From positions 1 to 45,072 of the forward strand of contig JAIOPX010000070.1 of assembly GCA_021413705.1 (NCBI GenBank): a stretch of 45,072 nt of DNA, given 5' to 3'. The notes beneath the pieces are model-generated. The model was not told the DNA's origin. It worked only from the letters and a program-made list of their open reading frames with translations, and did not search any database. The number at the start of each line of letters is the position of its first letter. The stretch's first letter is position 1. The DNA comes from Planctomycetota bacterium. Its GTDB lineage: Bacteria > Planctomycetota > Planctomycetia > Pirellulales > UBA7805. This document shows positions 17,522 through 23,573 of this stretch, piece after piece. Both the position numbers and the translations under genes were made by a program.

Positions 17522-17734
17522 ATGACACTGGATGATGTATTACCAAAGATTCTGTCACTATCAAGGGTCGACCGTCTGCAACTCGTCCGACTACTTGTCG
17601 CCGATCTGGCACAAGAGGATGAAGTTCCGCTCTTCATTGAAGGGCAGGACTATCCCGTCTGGTCTCCCTTCGATTCCACTGAAGCGGCTGTGATCTTGGA
17701 ACAAGCTTTGAATGAACACCGCGGTTCAACTTGA
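17522..17734 (+). CDS. Small antitoxin-like hypothetical protein
   Basis: This 70-residue protein starts at an ATG with GGAG ten bases upstream. The N-terminal half, L-P-K-I-L-S-L-S-R-V-D-R-L-Q-L-V-R-L-L-V, is an amphipathic helical pattern like the start of small addiction-module and DUF2281-like proteins. The C-terminal half, Y-P-V-W-S-P-F-D-S-T-E-A-A-V-I-L, looks like a partner-binding tail. No toxin gene follows; the next gene is convergent. It may be an orphan antitoxin. Confidence is in the gene, less in the role. Confidence 0.5.
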   Translation: MTLDDVLPKILSLSRVDRLQLVRLLVADLAQEDEVPLFIEGQDYPVWSPFDSTEAAVILEQALNEHRGST

Positions 17735-17767
17735 TGGCGGACAACATTCAATAGAACACGGTGATCT

Positions 17768-18250
17768 TCACAGCCGCTCATAACGCTCAAAACGGTACCC
17801 AAGCCCAGAGGCCAGGTCCACTTCTGCCTGCCCAGGTTCAACGAGCTGCCACTGCCCCATATCGAACGTGGGAAAATACGTGTCTCCCTCCACCGCAGCT
17901 TCCACTCGCGTGATGTAGAGCCGATCCGCCATTGCCAGTGCTTCCTCATACAGGCTGGCCCCGCCGATCACAAAGGCTTCCGTGTCTCCCGCTGCCAGCG
18001 CTAGTGCCGCATCGAGCGACGGGGCCACCTCAGCCCCCGCGGTTTGGAACTGTGGATTGCGGCTTACGACGATCGACTTCCGGCCAGGGAGTGCCCGCCC
18101 CAGGGAGTCCCAGGTCCGCCGACCCATGATGATCGTGTGGCCCATTGTCAATTGTTTGAAGCGTTTGAGATCGGCCGAGATATGCCACGGCAACGTGCCG
18201 CCCCGGCCGATGACTCCGTTTTCAGCGACTGCGACGATAAGGGAAAGCAT
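17768..18250 (-). CDS. folA: Dihydrofolate reductase
   Basis: The 160-residue enzyme reduces dihydrofolate with NADPH, restoring the folate that thymidylate synthase oxidises. M-L-S-L-I-V-A-V-A-E-N-G-V-I-G, L-P-W22-H with catalytic D27, the G-R-R-T-W-D-S-L-G segment and F-V-I-G-G-A-S-L-Y are all present. The ATG at 18250 is preferred because it gives the standard N-terminus. A GTG nine bases earlier overlaps the thyA stop and would add three residues. The position directly after thyA is the classical operon order. Confidence 0.95.
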   Translation of the reverse strand: MLSLIVAVAENGVIGRGGTLPWHISADLKRFKQLTMGHTIIMGRRTWDSLGRALPGRKSIVVSRNPQFQTAGAEVAPSLDAALALAAGDTEAFVIGGASLYEEALAMADRLYITRVEAAVEGDTYFPTFDMGQWQLVEPGQAEVDLASGLGYRFERYERL

Positions 18251-18255
18251 GGACG

Positions 18256-19050
18256 TCACACCGCTACGGGAGCCTTGATGTGCGGGTGCGGGTCATAACC
18301 CGTCAGCGTGAAATCTTCAAAGCGGAATTCTAAAATATCACGCACCGCCGGATTCAGTTCCATCCGAGGCAATGCGCGCGGTTCTCGCGACAATTGCAGC
18401 CGCGCTTCATCGAGATGGTTGTTGTAGAGGTGCGCATCGCCAAACGTATGTACGAAATCTCCGGGCTGAAGCCCCGTCACCTGGGCAACCATCATCGTCA
18501 GCAAGGCATATGAGGCGATATTGAAAGGAACACCCAGAAAAACGTCGGCGCTGCGCTGATACATCTGGCATGAAAGCCGGCCGTCGAGAACATAAAATTG
18601 AAACAACAGATGACATGGCGCCAGGGCCATCTTGGGCACGTCAGCCACGTTCCAGGCTGAAACAATCAACCGCCGAGAATCAGGGTCGCGGCGAATCCGC
18701 TCGACCACCTCGGCAATCTGATCAACGTGCCCGCCGTCGGTCGTTGGCCAGGAGCGCCATTGGTAGCCGTAGACCGGCCCCAGTTCTCCGTCCGGCCTGG
18801 CCCATTCGTCCCAAATCGTCACGCCATTGTCGCGCAGCGAGCCGACATTCGTCTCGCCCCGCAGAAACCAGAGCAATTCATGGATGATCGACCGCAGGTG
18901 AACTTTTTTGGTGGTGACCAGCGGAAAGCCCTCGGCCAGATCAAACCGCATCTGGTAGCCGAAGACGCTCTGTGTGCCCACACCGGTTCGATCCGCTTTG
19001 GGCCGGCCGTTATCCAAAATATGCTGGAGAAGGTCCAGGTACTGTTTCAT
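18256..19050 (-). CDS. thyA: Thymidylate synthase
   Basis: At 264 residues it is the same length as the Escherichia coli enzyme. It converts dUMP to dTMP using methylene-tetrahydrofolate. R-T-G-V-G-T holds the phosphate-binding Arg21, C146 in A-P-C-H-L-L-F-Q is the nucleophile, and [16 protein letters not shown] holds dUMP. The gene lies 11 nt after the conserved 87-residue protein and just ahead of folA, so the three are probably one transcript. Confidence 0.97.
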   Translation of the reverse strand: MKQYLDLLQHILDNGRPKADRTGVGTQSVFGYQMRFDLAEGFPLVTTKKVHLRSIIHELLWFLRGETNVGSLRDNGVTIWDEWARPDGELGPVYGYQWRSWPTTDGGHVDQIAEVVERIRRDPDSRRLIVSAWNVADVPKMALAPCHLLFQFYVLDGRLSCQMYQRSADVFLGVPFNIASYALLTMMVAQVTGLQPGDFVHTFGDAHLYNNHLDEARLQLSREPRALPRMELNPAVRDILEFRFEDFTLTGYDPHPHIKAPVAV

Positions 19051-19061
19051 ATCTGAACCCC

Positions 19062-19325
19062 TTACTTCTGCTTCGCCAGCAATTCTTCCAGCAGCTTGGC
19101 CAGCAGCTCGGGCTTGTCCTGTTTTTGCAGATGCTCGATCTGGGCCGGCTTAATCTCCAGTTTCTCCAAGGCGCCGATGATCTGCTTCCAAACCTTTTCG
19201 CGGGCCTTTCCTTCGGACAGATAGAGTTCCGTGATCAACTCACCCAGCCGCTGCAGGCCGATGGCTTCCTTGTTCTGGTAGAAATTGCGAATGATGTTTT
19301 GCTGATACTTGCTGTGCTTGGCCAT
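19062..19325 (-). CDS. Conserved planctomycete hypothetical protein, 87 residues
   Basis: The start M-A-K-H-S-K-Y-Q-Q follows a GGAG-containing site. The protein is Lys/Glu/Leu-rich and almost certainly all-helical: [19 protein letters not shown], then a region with [10 protein letters not shown], then [11 protein letters not shown] recall similar short proteins as conserved hypotheticals in planctomycetes; no function is known. It is the first gene of a thyA-folA transcript, which hints at a role near nucleotide or folate metabolism, but this is inference from position only. A longer frame exists upstream but is not protein-like. Confidence 0.7.
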   Translation of the reverse strand: MAKHSKYQQNIIRNFYQNKEAIGLQRLGELITELYLSEGKAREKVWKQIIGALEKLEIKPAQIEHLQKQDKPELLAKLLEELLAKQK

Positions 19326-19501
19326 GGGCTCCGTCCTGAGGAAGCGTGCTGAAGTTCGTAGGGGGGTGAGGCGACCTATCCATTGCCCGTGGCCGCCGGT
19401 AAAACCTATTCGATTCGAGGCCGCCCGGCAAGCTGGCTTCCCCCTGGCGTAGGCACTGCCGCCTGCGTATCGCCCCAGCCGCATTCCAACAAACACTTAC
19501 C

Positions 19502-21106
19502 ATGCCAGACAGTCGGCGGCAATTATTCGCATCGATGCGTGCGACCACCTTTTGGACGATGGTCAGCCGCGTCCTGGGCCTGGTGCGCGATATCGTCGTA
19601 GCCGCACTCCTGGGCCTGATTGCCGGCGGCGTGGCCGATGCGCTGGTGATCGCCATGAGCGTGCCCAACCTTTTCAGGCAGCTTTTTGGCGAAGGGGCTT
19701 TGACGGCAGCTTTTCTGCCGCCGCTGAGCCGTCGGCTAGAAACCAATCGAGCCGCGGCCTGGACGCTGGCCAGCGTGGTTCTGACCTGGCTCGCTATCGG
19801 GCTATCAGGACTGGTCTTTTTTTTGGAGTTGTTGCTGGCTGCCGCGTGGCTGATCTGGGGGGGCGACACCCGGATTGCTCTGCTCTTGTGGCTCTCCGCC
19901 ATCACACTTCCCTATATGGTGCTGATTTGCCTGGCGGCGCAGGTCAATGCCGTGCTCAATACGCTGGGCCGGTTCGGCATTGGGGCCGCGATGCCTGCTG
20001 TGATGAATCTGGTGCTGATTGCCGGGGCGTTGGCGGCCCCCTGGATGACTGCCAACGCCGTGACACAAGCCTCCATCGTAGCGCTGAGTGTGCTGGTCGG
20101 TGGCATCGTCCAGCTTGGCGCGCTCTGGCCTGCACTACGAGCATTGGGGTTTCGTTACGACTATCAACCGGCCGAACATTGGGGCGAACTCAAAACGATC
20201 GTGGTCACCATGCTGCCGATGGTGCTGGGCCTGGCCGCCACGCAAATCAATGTCATGCTCGATCGGCTGATCGCCTATGGATTCTCGGGGCCAATCGGCG
20301 ATCCTCAGGGTATCACCTGGCTCGGCGGCATCCACTATCCCATGCAGACGGGGGCCACCGCGGCCCTCTACTACGGCGAGCGGCTCTATCAATTGCCGAT
20401 CGGCATCCTGGGCGTGGCCGTGGCGACTGTGATTTTTCCCCGTCTGGCACGACATGCGGCACGCGGGAGCAACATGCAATTGCGGGCCGATTTGACGCTC
20501 GGTTTGCGCTTGGTGATTTTCTTCTCACTCCCCGCGTCCGTCGGGCTCGTGCTGTTGGCCGAACCGCTGGCCACGTTGCTCTTTCAGCGAGGGCTTTTCA
20601 CACCGGAAGACGCGGCCCGCACGGCGCGGCTGATCGCGTTGTTTGGACTTGGAGTCTGGGCCTACTGCGCCAGCCCGACACTCGTTCGCGGATATTATGC
20701 CCTGGGGAAGCACGCCCTGGCAGTGCGAATCAGCCTCATCGCCATGGCGATCAATCTGGCACTCGACCTGACACTGATCTGGCCGCTGGCCGAAGGAGGC
20801 CTGGCCGTGGCCACGGCCGTCTCGGCGGCGATCCAAGTGGGGATCCTTGCCTTTGGGCTGTGGCGGCTGGGCGCCGGCGTCATGCTGCGGCCGGTGCTGG
20901 ACACACTGGCTCGCAGCGGGGTGGCGACGGCCGTAATGGGAGTTTGTTGCTATGCCTCCCTGTGGGCGCTACAGCGGACAGGAATCTCGGTAAGGTTGAT
21001 CCTGGTAGCGGCTCCGCTGGGCATCTCGCTGTTGGCCTACTTGGGTGTAGCGGCGTTGCTAAAGTGCAGCGAATTGCGGTTACTTTGGGGGCGAGAAGAA
21101 GACTGA
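19502..21106 (+). CDS. murJ: MurJ/MviN-type lipid II flippase
   Basis: The 534-residue polytopic inner-membrane protein has about 13-14 hydrophobic helices. The N-terminus carries the MurJ signature S-R-V-L-G-L-V-R-D and, shortly after, F-R-Q-L-F-G-E-G-A-L-T-A-A-F-L-P. A later L-P-I-G-I-L-G-V-A-V-A-T-V-I-F-P and G-L-F-T-P-E-D-A segment are also typical. It would flip lipid-linked peptidoglycan precursor across the membrane, consistent with planctomycetes having peptidoglycan. M12 is a possible shorter start. It is monocistronic as far as can be seen and divergent from the thyA operon. Confidence 0.93.
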   Translation: MPDSRRQLFASMRATTFWTMVSRVLGLVRDIVVAALLGLIAGGVADALVIAMSVPNLFRQLFGEGALTAAFLPPLSRRLETNRAAAWTLASVVLTWLAIGLSGLVFFLELLLAAAWLIWGGDTRIALLLWLSAITLPYMVLICLAAQVNAVLNTLGRFGIGAAMPAVMNLVLIAGALAAPWMTANAVTQASIVALSVLVGGIVQLGALWPALRALGFRYDYQPAEHWGELKTIVVTMLPMVLGLAATQINVMLDRLIAYGFSGPIGDPQGITWLGGIHYPMQTGATAALYYGERLYQLPIGILGVAVATVIFPRLARHAARGSNMQLRADLTLGLRLVIFFSLPASVGLVLLAEPLATLLFQRGLFTPEDAARTARLIALFGLGVWAYCASPTLVRGYYALGKHALAVRISLIAMAINLALDLTLIWPLAEGGLAVATAVSAAIQVGILAFGLWRLGAGVMLRPVLDTLARSGVATAVMGVCCYASLWALQRTGISVRLILVAAPLGISLLAYLGVAALLKCSELRLLWGREED

Positions 21107-21183
21107 TGGCGACCCGGACAGCGTGAAGGGTACGGCGCTGGCGGCCGCCGACTCACCCTTTGCCCCGTGCGGATGTTGGGATA

Positions 21184-21199
21184 AACTAATGCATTAGTT
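21184..21199. promoter_or_regulatory. Perfect 16-bp palindrome upstream of the ferredoxin gene
   Basis: AACTAATGCATTAGTT is a perfect A/T-rich palindrome 99 bp before the ferredoxin start, just ahead of a GC-rich repeat. Its size and composition suit a dimeric regulator's operator. No regulator gene is adjacent. Confidence 0.35.
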
Positions 21200-21203
21200 T
21201 TGG

Positions 21204-21270
21204 ATCAGCCGCCGGGCGCTAGCCCCCGGTTCGTGCGTCAAAAACCGGGGGCTAGCGCCCGGCGGCTGAT
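21204..21270. repeat. GCTAGCGCC palindrome family, copy 1 (perfect 28-bp arms)
   Basis: Arms 21204-21231 and 21243-21270 are exact reverse complements over 28 bp, starting ATCAGCCGCCGGGCGCTAGC, with an 11-nt loop. It lies in the leader region of the ferredoxin gene. Degenerate copies occur at 28661-28725 and 41163-41239. Confidence 0.85.
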
Positions 21271-21297
21271 TTGTGGCCCTCCACTTCCGAGAATCGC

Positions 21298-21687
21298 ATG
21301 CCCACCGTCAAGTTCATCAACGAAAAGAAAGAAATCGAAGTTCCCGCCGGGACCGATATTCGCCATGCCGCCTTGATGGCCGGGGTGAACATCTATCAGG
21401 GGATCAACGGCTTTGGTGCCACGATCAATAAGTTCATCAACTGCCACGGCCTGGGTTGCTGCGGCACCTGCTCGGTCAACGTGCTCAAAGGGATGGAGAA
21501 CACCACCGAGCCAGGCATGATGGAGCGGATGAAGTACAAAGGGCTGCCGATTCCCGATCTGGCCTGCATGCAGTACATCGGCAACGAGGCCACGATGCGT
21601 CTCTCCTGCAAGACAAAGATCACCGGCGACATCGAAGTGGAAACCGGGCCGCGGCTGAACCTTTTTGGCGATAATTTCTTTAGCTAG
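21298..21687 (+). CDS. Adrenodoxin-like [2Fe-2S] ferredoxin
   Basis: This is a 129-residue electron carrier. Cysteines C49, C55 and C58 form C-x5-C-x2-C, the adrenodoxin-type spacing, and C104 in R-L-S-C-K-T-K-I is the fourth ligand. C54 is an extra cysteine next to the ligand C55. The start ATG is chosen because it gives M-P-T-V-K-F-I-N, the usual first beta strand. The C-terminus ends N-L-F-G-D-N-F-F. The P-II gene follows after a short palindrome, so the two may be co-transcribed. Confidence 0.82.
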   Translation: MPTVKFINEKKEIEVPAGTDIRHAALMAGVNIYQGINGFGATINKFINCHGLGCCGTCSVNVLKGMENTTEPGMMERMKYKGLPIPDLACMQYIGNEATMRLSCKTKITGDIEVETGPRLNLFGDNFFS

Positions 21688-21694
21688 AAACAGC

Positions 21695-21718
21695 GTGGGT
21701 GCAAGCACCCACCCTACG
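21695..21718. repeat. Short GTGGGTGC palindrome between ferredoxin and P-II genes
   Basis: GTGGGTGCAAGCACCCAC is a perfect 9-bp-arm hairpin followed by CCTACG. It starts 7 bp after the ferredoxin stop and is another member of the dispersed small palindromes near stop codons. Confidence 0.65.
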
Positions 21719-21733
21719 TGTTGGGACGCTCGC

Positions 21734-22051
21734 GTGAAGCAGATCATCGCCATTGTGCGCCCCTTTCTGGCCGAGAAAGTCCTCGAAGCCCTGCGGCTCT
21801 CACCCTTGCAAGCTTGCACCGTTCGCGAGGTGAAAGGCTACGGCCGCCAGAAGAGCTATCTCGACCAGTACGGCGACAGCGAATACTCGCTGGCCTACCT
21901 GCCCAAGGTGGAAATTACCCTCTGGGTGGACGACGCCCGAGCGGAAGAAACCATGCGCCGCGTGGTGGAAGTCGCCCGCACAGGCCGCATGGGTGACGGG
22001 AAGATTTTCATGTTACCGGCAACTGCGGTTGCGGAGGTTAGGGAATTCTAA
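21734..22051 (+). CDS. P-II family nitrogen regulatory protein
   Basis: A 105-residue GlnB/GlnK-like protein starts at GTG (V-K-Q-I-I-A-I-V-R-P-F), with GGGACG upstream. The segment E-V-K-G-Y-G-R-Q-K and the T-loop with Y51 in D-S-E-Y-S match the uridylylated tyrosine of GlnB. V-A-R-T-G-R-M-G-D-G-K-I-F carries the ATP-site B and C loop residues. It would sense ATP/ADP and 2-oxoglutarate and bind targets such as glutamine synthetase regulators or ammonium channels. No amtB or glnA is in this window, although glutamate dehydrogenase lies 6.7 kb away. The protein ends a few residues earlier than the 112-residue standard. Confidence 0.9.
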   Translation: MKQIIAIVRPFLAEKVLEALRLSPLQACTVREVKGYGRQKSYLDQYGDSEYSLAYLPKVEITLWVDDARAEETMRRVVEVARTGRMGDGKIFMLPATAVAEVREF

Positions 22052-22052
22052 A

Positions 22053-22175
22053 GTAGGCCTCGCCTGCCGGGCGTGGCCTGGGTTTCACGGTTGGATCTAT
22101 CTCGCTAACCGGGCCTTCGTAGTAAGTTTTGAGCGGCGCATGCAACCCAGGCACCGCCCGGCAGACGGAGCCTAC
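22053..22175. repeat. Long imperfect palindrome filling a convergent junction
   Basis: GTAGGCCTCGCCTGCCGGGC at the left pairs imperfectly with GCCCGGCAGACGGAGCCTAC at the right, and GCCTGGGTT pairs with AACCCAGGC inside. It fills the gap exactly from 2 bp after the P-II stop to 1 bp before the DAHP synthase stop. A bidirectional terminator role is possible, but no T run is present. Confidence 0.7.
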
Positions 22176-23189
22176 TTATAGCGTCTTATCCAGCGCCTCC
22201 GCCACTTTCCGGCAGCGGCGCATTACCTGTTTGAACTGCTCGAAGTTGAGCGTCTGGTAGCCGTCGGACAGCGCGTTTTCCGGGTCGGGGTGAACTTCGA
22301 TAATCAGCCCGTCGGCGCCAGCAGCAACGGAGGCCGTACACATATCGGGAACCAGGTAGGCGTGACCCGTGCCGTGGCTGGGATCGACCACCACTGGCAG
22401 ATGGGTCTTCTGGTGCAGGTAGGGGACCGTGGCCAGGGGCAAGGTGAACCGCGTGTGCGCTTCGAAGGTTCGCACGCCGCGCTCGCAGAGCATGACGTTC
22501 GGGTTGCCGGCGTCGAGAATGTATTCGGCGGCCAGCAACAACTCTTCCACCGTGGCGCTGGGACCACGCTTGAGCAACACCGCCCGCTCGGTGCGGCCGA
22601 CCGCCTCGAGCAACCGGTAGTTCTGCATGTTCCGGGCGCCGATCTGCAACACCTCGGCATATTTCGCGACCAGGTCCACGTCTTCGCTGGCCACGACTTC
22701 GGTGACGATGGCCAGGCCCGTCGCATCCCTGGCGGCGGCCAACATTTTCAGCCCGTCCTCTTTTAGCCCTTGGAAGCTGTAAGGACTGGTGCGTGGCTTG
22801 AACGCTCCACCGCGCAGGGCGGTGGCTCCGGCCTCGCGAACCGCCACGGCGCAGGCCAGGATTTGTTTCTCGGTTTCAACGCTGCACGGCCCGGCGATCA
22901 CGCCGATCTGATTTCCACCGACCGACAGGCTGCCGGCGGTGACGACGGTTCGCTCGGGCTTCACTTCACGGCTGGCCACCTTGTACGGGGCCGAGATGGG
23001 CACGACTTCAGCGACGCCGGGGCCGCTTTCCAACGATTCTTTGTTGCCATCGCGCTTCACACCGACGGCGGCGATCACCGTCCGTTCGGCCCCCACGATG
23101 ACGTGGGCCTTCAAACCCAGCGATTCCACCTGGCGGACCATGTGTTGAACTTGATCCGGCGTAGCGCCCTGCTTCATAACGACGATCAT
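22176..23189 (-). CDS. aroF: 3-deoxy-7-phosphoheptulonate (DAHP) synthase with N-terminal regulatory domain
   Basis: The 337-residue enzyme condenses phosphoenolpyruvate and erythrose 4-phosphate, the first step of aromatic amino acid synthesis. Residues 1-70 form a ferredoxin-like domain ([10 protein letters not shown]...), which in the Thermotoga-type enzyme mediates Tyr/Phe feedback inhibition. The catalytic barrel follows with [28 protein letters not shown] and V-D-P-S-H-G-T-G-H. The ATG has GGGAG nine bases upstream. Upstream on the same strand lie a Phe/Trp/Tyr-rich leader peptide and an intrinsic terminator, so transcription is probably attenuated by aromatic amino acid supply. Confidence 0.95.
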   Translation of the reverse strand: MIVVMKQGATPDQVQHMVRQVESLGLKAHVIVGAERTVIAAVGVKRDGNKESLESGPGVAEVVPISAPYKVASREVKPERTVVTAGSLSVGGNQIGVIAGPCSVETEKQILACAVAVREAGATALRGGAFKPRTSPYSFQGLKEDGLKMLAAARDATGLAIVTEVVASEDVDLVAKYAEVLQIGARNMQNYRLLEAVGRTERAVLLKRGPSATVEELLLAAEYILDAGNPNVMLCERGVRTFEAHTRFTLPLATVPYLHQKTHLPVVVDPSHGTGHAYLVPDMCTASVAAGADGLIIEVHPDPENALSDGYQTLNFEQFKQVMRRCRKVAEALDKTL

Positions 23190-23254
23190 TGCAGCAAACT
23201 CCCATTTACGACGACACGCAGGCGACAGATCACCCCGCGATCGGCGAGGCAAAC

Positions 23255-23290
23255 AAAAAACCCCGCCGACCTTACTCGGGTCGCGGGGCC
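23255..23290 (-). terminator. Attenuator terminator upstream of DAHP synthase
   Basis: On the minus strand the 5' arm GGCCCCGCGACCC (23290-23278) and the 3' arm GGTCGGCGGGG (23271-23261) form a ten-pair GC-rich stem with one bulge, followed at once by TTTTTT (23260-23255). It lies 66 nt before the start codon and 28 nt after the leader stop codon. No T run is present on the other strand. Confidence 0.85.
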
Positions 23291-23317
23291 GTTACTCTTG
23301 TCGCTTGTGAGGTGGAA

Positions 23318-23395
23318 CTACAAACCCCCTCCGGCCCAGCGACCCGCAGGGCTAAAGTAAAACCAGAAGCTAAACCAGCGGAAGGAGGTTCCCAT
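23318..23395 (-). CDS. Aromatic-rich leader peptide (25 residues) of the DAHP synthase gene
   Basis: The reading frame starts ATG at 23395 and ends TAG at 23318. The peptide begins M-G-T-S and continues F-R-W-F-S-F-W-F-Y-F (residues 5-14), then S-P-A-G-R-W and a Gly-rich end. Eight of ten residues in the run are Phe, Trp or Tyr, the three end products of the pathway that the next gene opens. The composition and position fit a translated attenuator leader, in the manner of trpL and pheL. No clear Shine-Dalgarno site precedes the ATG. A weak TTGATT-N17-GAAAAT promoter would place the transcript start almost at the ATG, which suggests leaderless translation; this is tentative. It is too short for ordinary gene callers. 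Confidence 0.78.
   Translation of the reverse strand: MGTSFRWFSFWFYFSPAGRWAGGGL
23333..23345 (-). promoter_or_regulatory. Antiterminator segment within the leader peptide codons
   Basis: Codons 17-21 of the leader contain GGGTCGCTGGGCC. This can pair with the terminator 5' arm GGCCCCGCGACCC (23278-23290) at 12 of 13 positions. Pairing would exclude the terminator hairpin. The segment lies just downstream of the aromatic codon run, the position expected for release by a stalled ribosome. Confidence 0.75.
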
Positions 23396-23485
23396 GTTGG
23401 TCTATTTTCGTCAAAGCCCGTGGCGGAATCAAGGGATTAGAGAATATTTATCGCCCAGGTGCCATGACAGCAGGCGTAGCAACCC

Positions 23486-23573
23486 GTAACATGGGCTTCC
23501 AGCCCGTGTTGCAGTTACACAGGCTAGGAAGCCCATGCTACTTGAGGGTGACGGGCTAGGAAGCCCATCCTAC
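23486..23573. repeat. GGGCTTCC(T)AGCCCGT palindrome family, copy 2 (three half-units)
   Basis: GTAACATGGGCTTCCAGCCC, then GGCTAGGAAGCCCATGCTAC, then ACGGGCTAGGAAGCCCATCC followed by TAC. The last unit, read on the minus strand, starts GTAGGATGGGC and supplies the TAG stop (23570-23572) of the zinc-ribbon protein gene. Confidence 0.8.

Noticed and set aside
23394-23489. Plus-strand 31-codon ORF with a perfect GGAAGGAGG site, opposite the aromatic leader
   Set aside because: It has no downstream gene on its strand, its product is unremarkable, and the minus-strand leader explains the terminator and the pairing segments. The Shine-Dalgarno match is likely chance.
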